Origin: Pseudomonadota bacterium
Lineage (GTDB): Bacteria; Pseudomonadota; Alphaproteobacteria; Rhodospirillales; Magnetospirillaceae
Assembly: GCA_023426365.1 (NCBI GenBank)
Contig: JAFAAW010000039.1
Span: 1-14,926, forward strand
Reading direction: 5' to 3'
DNA: 14,926 nucleotides
This document shows positions 10,949 through 14,926 of this stretch, piece after piece (within the stretch, counting starts at the first letter, position 1; each line of letters begins with the position of its first letter). The notes under the pieces were generated by a model that saw only the letters and a program-made list of their open reading frames with translations, did no database searches and was not told the DNA's origin. The position numbers and the translations under genes are program-made.

Positions 10949-13813
10949 TTACGAGGTCAGCTTGTTCCACCAGCCCTTGCGCGCCGGACGGGCAGGGGCG
11001 GGGGCTTCCTCCTGGGCCTCGGCCTGCGGCGCGGCGTCGGCCACGACCTCGGCCGCCGCCGCTTCCGCCGGCAGGGCGGTTTCGACGGCCGGGGCTTCCG
11101 GCGCGGTCTCCGCGACTTCGGCGCCCGGCTCGACCACGGCTTCCGCCGGGGCGGCCTCGGCCTCGACGGCCTTCTTGGCGCGGCTGCGCTTGGGCTTGGC
11201 CGGGGTGGCCTCGGCCGCAGCCGCAGCCTCAGCCTCGGTTTCCGCGGTTTCGGCCTTCTTGGCGCGGCTGCGGGTCTTGGCCGCAGGCTTTTCCTTGTCC
11301 GCCTTCTTCGCCTTCGGCTCAGCCGCCTTCTTGGCGCGCGACCGCTTCGGCTTGGCTTCGCTCTCGCCCTCGGCCGCCGGGGCGTCGCCCTCGGTGGCGG
11401 CCACGATTTCGGCCTCGGCCTGAACGGCGGCGGGCGCTTCCGATTCGGCGGCGGCCGCCGCCTTGCGCGGGGCGCGGCGGCGACGCGGCTTTTCCTCGGC
11501 GGCCGGCTCGGTCGCCGGGGCGGCGGCCTCGTCCTGGCCGGTTTCCGCCTTGCGGGCGGCTTCCGCTTCGGCGGCGGCTTCGGCCTGGGCGAACACGTCG
11601 GCCACGGCGTCGGGGTTGGCGATCAGGTCGCCGCCCGGAACCGCCGGCCTCGGCTGCGGCTCGGCAGCCAGCTCGCCGGTCTCGCTTTCACCGTTCTCGC
11701 CTTCGCCGTTCTCGCGGTTGCGGCGGCGGCGGCGGCCGCCGCGACGGCCCCGGCGGCGCTTGCGGCGTTCGCCATTGGCGTCGAATTCGCCTTCGCCGTC
11801 ACCTTCGCCTTCGCCGTCATTGTCCTCGGCTTCGGCTTCGGCTTCGGCGTCCTCGGCTTCGCTCTCGTTGTCCTCGCCTTCGGCGGCGTCGGCATCCTCG
11901 CCACCTTCGGCGGCCAGGTCCTGCGCCGACGGCTGCTCGCCCGGGCGCCGCTTGCGGCGGCGGCGGCGGCGGCGCTTGCGGTTGTCGCCGCCATCGCCGG
12001 CCTCGCCCTGGGTGCGGTCCTCGGCCTCGTCGGCATCCTCTTCCTCGTCGGCCTCGTCCTCCTCGACGACGGCCGGCGGCGGGACGTCCAGAACCACCGG
12101 GCGGGCTTCCTCGGGACGGTTCTCCGCCTTGACCCGCTCCATGCGCAGGTTCGGCGGGATCAGGCTGTCGTCGCCGGCCAGGAACACGCGGAAGTCATAG
12201 CGTTCCTCGATGGCCGCCAGGGCGTCGCGCTTCTGGTTGAGGATGTAAAGCGCGATCGAGCTGGGCACATAGACCGTGACCTCGGCCGAGCGGCGGCGGA
12301 TGCCTTCCTCCTCGATGGCGCGCAGCACATGCATGGCCGCCGATTCCACCGAACGCACCAGACCGGTGCCGCCGCAATGGGGGCAGGGGGCGAAGGTGGT
12401 TTCCTGCAGGCTGGGGCGCAGGCGCTGGCGCGACAGCTCCAGCAGGCCGAAGGCGCTGATCTTGCCCACCTGGATGCGGGCGCGGTCGTCCTTCAGCGCC
12501 TCCTTCAGGCGGCGTTCGACGGCGTGGTTGTTGCGGCTTTCCTCCATGTCGATGAAATCGATCACGATGAGGCCGGCAAGGTCGCGCAGGCGCAACTGGC
12601 GGGCCACTTCCTCGGCCGCTTCCAGATTGGTCTTGAGCGCCGTCTCCTCGATGTGGCGCTCCTTGGTGGCGCGGCCCGAATTGACGTCGATGGCGACCAG
12701 CGCCTCGGTCTGGCTGATGACGATGTAGCCGCCCGACTTCAGTTGCACCACCGGCGAATGCATGGCGTCCAACTGGGTTTCCACCTGATAACGGTGGAAC
12801 ATGGGCATGGTCGGGTCCTTGTAGGGCTGGACCTTCTTGGCATGGCTGGGGGTCAGCATGCGCATGTAGTCCTTGGCCAGGCGATAACCCTCGTCGCCGT
12901 CCACCAGCACCTCGTCGATGTCGCGCGAATAGAGATCGCGGATCGAACGCTTGATCAGGCTGGCTTCCTCGTACACCAGGGCCGGCGCGCTGGATTTCAG
13001 CGTCAGCTCGCGCACGTTGTCCCAGGCGCGCAGCAGGTATTCGTAGTCGCGCTTGATCTCGGTCTTCGAACGCTCGGACCCGGCCGTGCGCACGATCACC
13101 GCCATGCCCTCGGGGCAATTCAGCTCCTGGGCGATGGTCTTGAGGCGACGGCGGTCGGTGGTGCTGACGATCTTGCGCGAAACGCCGCCGCCACGGGCGG
13201 TGTTGGGCATCAGCACGCAATAGCGGCCGGCTAGCGACAGATAGGTGGTCAGCGCCGCGCCCTTGTTGCCGCGCTCCTCCTTGACGACCTGCACCAGCAT
13301 GATCTGCCGGCGCTTGATCACTTCCTGGATCTTGTAATTGCGCAGCAGCTTGGCGCGGCGGCGCTCCAGTTCCTGCTCGCTGGCGTCGTCGCCGCCGACG
13401 CTTTCCACCGCCGTCGGCTTGGCCACCTGCTCGGGGCCGCCCTCGACGGCTTCCGCGCCGTCGCCGGCCTCGACGCCCTCGGCCGCGGGGGCTTCGGTCT
13501 CGGCCTCGCCGCTGCCTTCGCTGACCGCCGCCTTCTGGGCCGCCAGCAGGGCCTGGCGGTCGGCCACCGGAATCTGGAAGTAGTCGGGATGGATCTCGCT
13601 GAAGGCGAGGAAGCCGTGGCGATTGCCGCCGTAATCGACGAAGGCCGCCTGGAGCGACGGCTCCACGCGCACGACCTTGGCCAGATAGATGTTGCCCTTG
13701 AGCTGCTTCTTAGTGCTGGTTTCGACGTCCAGTTCTTCCAGACGGGTTCCATTCACCACGACGACCCGGGTCTCCTCCGGGTGCGTGGCGTCGATAAGCA
13801 TGCGCTTGACCAT
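10949..13813 (-). CDS. rne: Ribonuclease E
   Basis: This 954-residue endoribonuclease processes rRNA and tRNA precursors and starts mRNA decay as the scaffold of the degradosome. The S1 domain (about 36-185) is split by an Ala/Glu-rich insert (95-150), as in other alphaproteobacteria. The RNase H-like and DNase I-like catalytic regions follow, with the metal-binding Asp376 (AIDVNSGRAT) and Asp419 (IVIDFIDM). The zinc link is CPHCGG (Cys477, Cys480). From about 565 the scaffold is disordered: acidic stretches alternate with Arg-rich patches (612-623 and 683-700), and RSRAKK occurs three times (824-829, 848-853, 876-881). The C-terminus is RKGWWNKLTS, matching the GWW motif by which Caulobacter RNase E binds PNPase. 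The ATG has AGGA 5 nt upstream. The leader is probably about 300 nt, and a terminator follows the stop. Confidence 0.96.
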   Translation of the reverse strand: MVKRMLIDATHPEETRVVVVNGTRLEELDVETSTKKQLKGNIYLAKVVRVEPSLQAAFVDYGGNRHGFLAFSEIHPDYFQIPVADRQALLAAQKAAVSEGSGEAETEAPAAEGVEAGDGAEAVEGGPEQVAKPTAVESVGGDDASEQELERRRAKLLRNYKIQEVIKRRQIMLVQVVKEERGNKGAALTTYLSLAGRYCVLMPNTARGGGVSRKIVSTTDRRRLKTIAQELNCPEGMAVIVRTAGSERSKTEIKRDYEYLLRAWDNVRELTLKSSAPALVYEEASLIKRSIRDLYSRDIDEVLVDGDEGYRLAKDYMRMLTPSHAKKVQPYKDPTMPMFHRYQVETQLDAMHSPVVQLKSGGYIVISQTEALVAIDVNSGRATKERHIEETALKTNLEAAEEVARQLRLRDLAGLIVIDFIDMEESRNNHAVERRLKEALKDDRARIQVGKISAFGLLELSRQRLRPSLQETTFAPCPHCGGTGLVRSVESAAMHVLRAIEEEGIRRRSAEVTVYVPSSIALYILNQKRDALAAIEERYDFRVFLAGDDSLIPPNLRMERVKAENRPEEARPVVLDVPPPAVVEEDEADEEEDADEAEDRTQGEAGDGGDNRKRRRRRRRKRRPGEQPSAQDLAAEGGEDADAAEGEDNESEAEDAEAEAEAEDNDGEGEGDGEGEFDANGERRKRRRGRRGGRRRRRNRENGEGENGESETGELAAEPQPRPAVPGGDLIANPDAVADVFAQAEAAAEAEAARKAETGQDEAAAPATEPAAEEKPRRRRAPRKAAAAAESEAPAAVQAEAEIVAATEGDAPAAEGESEAKPKRSRAKKAAEPKAKKADKEKPAAKTRSRAKKAETAETEAEAAAAAEATPAKPKRSRAKKAVEAEAAPAEAVVEPGAEVAETAPEAPAVETALPAEAAAAEVVADAAPQAEAQEEAPAPARPARKGWWNKLTS

Positions 13814-14126
13814 TAAGTCCTAATCTCCGTGGCGCCGCCCGCGACGCCAGACGGCGCGCAGGGCGGGGATGTGCAAAAGCGAAGCCGGCGGCGCCTGCGG
13901 GCGATTCCTCGGTCGATGCTGAGAAAACGGGCATTTGGCGGAAACCTGTCACGGGCATCACGCCCGGCTTCGAAAAGGTCTAGTGACGAAGGCCGCTTTC
14001 CCAGTCCTGTTGGTGCCCGTGGCCCCCGTCATCAGCGCTGAACGATCGATGTCCACCAGCGCGAGGGAGGCCGCGTCACGCATCCCGACGGACGGGAGTC
14101 CTGGAGCCGCGAACCTATGGTCGGAC

Positions 14127-14155
14127 AAGATAGCCATAGCCGAAAGTTTCGACAA
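14127..14155 (-). promoter_or_regulatory. Candidate rne promoter
   Basis: On the minus strand TTGTCG (14155-14150) and TATCTT (14132-14127) are spaced by exactly 17 bp. Transcription from here would give an rne leader of about 305 nt, in line with the long autoregulatory leader of enterobacterial rne. Confidence 0.5.
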
Positions 14156-14248
14156 TCATCTTGTTGTACACGGGCGGATTACTCTCCGGCCGGGTGGCAT
14201 AGTCCGCTGGGCTAAGCGGAAGAGTCTGTGGAATCAATGCCTTTGGGA

Positions 14249-14278
14249 TTGAACTTGAGTCTTCGCCTGCGGTATAGA
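14249..14278 (+). promoter_or_regulatory. Candidate promoter of the amidase gene
   Basis: TTGAAC (14249-14254) and TATAGA (14273-14278) are separated by 18 bp and lie about 40 bp before the amidase ATG. Confidence 0.55.
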
Positions 14279-14318
14279 TGTTAGGGTTCGCTGAACGTGT
14301 CCGCGCGACAATGGGGGT

Positions 14319-14926
14319 ATGGTGTTCCGGGTATCGTGGCGCTTGTCCGCTTTGGCGGTTCTGATGGCGGTGGCGGTTTTGCTGGCCCCCGTCGGTGCCT
14401 GGGCGCGCGCCACCGCCACCGCCATGCGCCTCGGCTCCCATCCGGATGGCATAACCCGTCTGGTGCTGGACCTGTCCGAAGCCATTGACTTCAAGACCGC
14501 GCTTTATGCCGACCCCTATCGCGTGGTGATCAACACCCCGGCCATGGGTTGGGCGTCCGACGCCAATCTCCGGCGCCCCTATGGCGCCGTGCAGGCCCTG
14601 CGTTTCGATGAGGATTCGCTGGGCGGCCGCATCATGATCGACCTGAAGGAGCCGGCCACCATCAAATCGGCCTTCGTCATCCCGCCGCGGGACGGCCAGG
14701 GCTGGCGCTTCGTCATGGACCTGCAGGCCACCACCCGCGCCGCCTTCCTCAATGCCGCCACGCCGGGGCGCGCCGCACGGCTTGAGAAGCCCGAGGCAAA
14801 GCCGGCGCCGCGCGCTGCCGAGATCGCCAAGGCCGACCCGCTTCCCGTGCCCGAGGCACGCCCGCAGGCGCCCGAGCCGGTGACCGCGCCGCTGCCGGCG
14901 GCGGCCGCCGCCGCCCAGCCCCAGCC
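14319..14926 (+). CDS. amiC: N-acetylmuramoyl-L-alanine amidase, N-terminal part with AMIN domain
   Basis: The first 202 codons are in the window and the gene runs off the end. A basic start (MVFRVSWRL) and hydrophobic core (SALAVLMAVAVLLAPVGAWA) form a signal peptide ending AWA-R at about residue 28. An AMIN domain follows (about 33-145), recognisable by TRLVLDLSEAIDFKTALYAD, YRVVINTPAM, GRIMIDLKEPATIKSAFVIPP and WRFVMDLQ. AMIN domains target periplasmic cell-division amidases to the septum. A Pro/Ala/Glu-rich linker begins near residue 150; the catalytic Amidase_3 domain should lie beyond the window and is inferred. An AMIN-amidase divergent from rne is a common alphaproteobacterial arrangement. 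The upstream in-frame stop at 14292-14294 leaves ATG 14319 as the only ATG start, although GGGGG is unusually close to it; GTG 14322 is an alternative. Confidence 0.85.
   Translation, partial: MVFRVSWRLSALAVLMAVAVLLAPVGAWARATATAMRLGSHPDGITRLVLDLSEAIDFKTALYADPYRVVINTPAMGWASDANLRRPYGAVQALRFDEDSLGGRIMIDLKEPATIKSAFVIPPRDGQGWRFVMDLQATTRAAFLNAATPGRAARLEKPEAKPAPRAAEIAKADPLPVPEARPQAPEPVTAPLPAAAAAAQPQ

Larger units (their letters stand above)
13814..14318. other. Divergent intergenic region between rne and the amidase gene
   Basis: These 505 bp hold no supported gene; the open frames here lack ribosome sites or protein character. I see a candidate promoter for each side: minus strand at 14127-14155 and plus strand at 14249-14278. 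Between the minus promoter and rne lies a leader of about 300 nt, with a small stem CGGGC/GCCCG (13952-13956 with 13962-13966). Between the promoters there is a 6-bp stem TCCGCT/AGCGGA (14203-14208 with 14215-14220). Confidence 0.6.

Noticed and set aside
11160..11360. Possible CRISPR-like or tandem repeat array in the rne 3' region
   Set aside because: The repeated pattern encodes the RSRAKK motif with irregular spacing inside a coding region, so it is a protein repeat.
10768..13234. Several long + strand frames over rne
   Set aside because: They are Arg/Pro or Ser/Ala low-complexity shadows of the Ala/Glu-rich RNase E scaffold and catalytic region.

Overview
The window is about 15 kb of GC-rich bacterial DNA. 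Its codon use, the form of its RNase E (acidic insert in the S1 domain, C-terminal KGWW) and the divergent pair RNase E / AMIN-domain amidase all point to an alphaproteobacterium, most likely in the Rhodospirillales (Magnetospirillum-like). This placement is an inference from protein character, not from a search.

Layout. Positions 1-1197 hold the 3' end of an ExoD-family membrane protein, convergent with mtgA (peptidoglycan glycosyltransferase), and a small unrecognised 60-residue gene divergent from mtgA. Positions 1250-7400 hold a heavy-metal efflux operon, all on the + strand. It runs from a candidate promoter to a small His/Cys-rich exported protein, a periplasmic adaptor that appears fused to a second exported domain, a CzcA/CusA-type RND pump of 1040 residues, and a metal-domain/cytochrome c fusion, and ends at a strong terminator. 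No outer-membrane channel or regulator gene lies in the window. Positions 7497-9165 hold a stand-alone ABC-F ATPase with its own terminator.

Positions 9166-10948 are the accessory part. First comes about 420 bp without a convincing gene but with perfect hairpins of 10 and 14 bp and a strong terminator. Then comes an IS630-family insertion sequence (9590-10735) with 22-bp imperfect inverted repeats and flanking TA. Its transposase is split at a run of eight A (probably the family's programmed -1 frameshift) and is then truly broken by a 98-bp insertion at an internal TA. A perfect 14-bp terminator hairpin for rne follows.

Positions 10949-14926 hold rne on the minus strand, a roughly 500-bp divergent intergenic region with a candidate promoter for each side (implying an rne leader of about 300 nt), and the start of an AMIN-domain N-acetylmuramoyl-L-alanine amidase that runs off the window.

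How the genes work together. The efflux genes form a tight transcriptional unit: the adaptor and pump are 2 nt apart, and the pump stop overlaps an upstream ATG of the cytochrome gene. Their exported products share His-rich metal-binding stretches (HGGEDHG twice in the adaptor, GHDHPGHHG in the small protein, DPHAGHH ending the cytochrome), so a periplasmic metal-handling pathway feeding the pump is plausible. The most unusual items are the two-signal-peptide adaptor fusion with a 26-nt perfect direct repeat and the cytochrome c built into a metal-efflux operon. mtgA and the amidase are both cell-wall genes but sit at opposite ends and are not in one operon.
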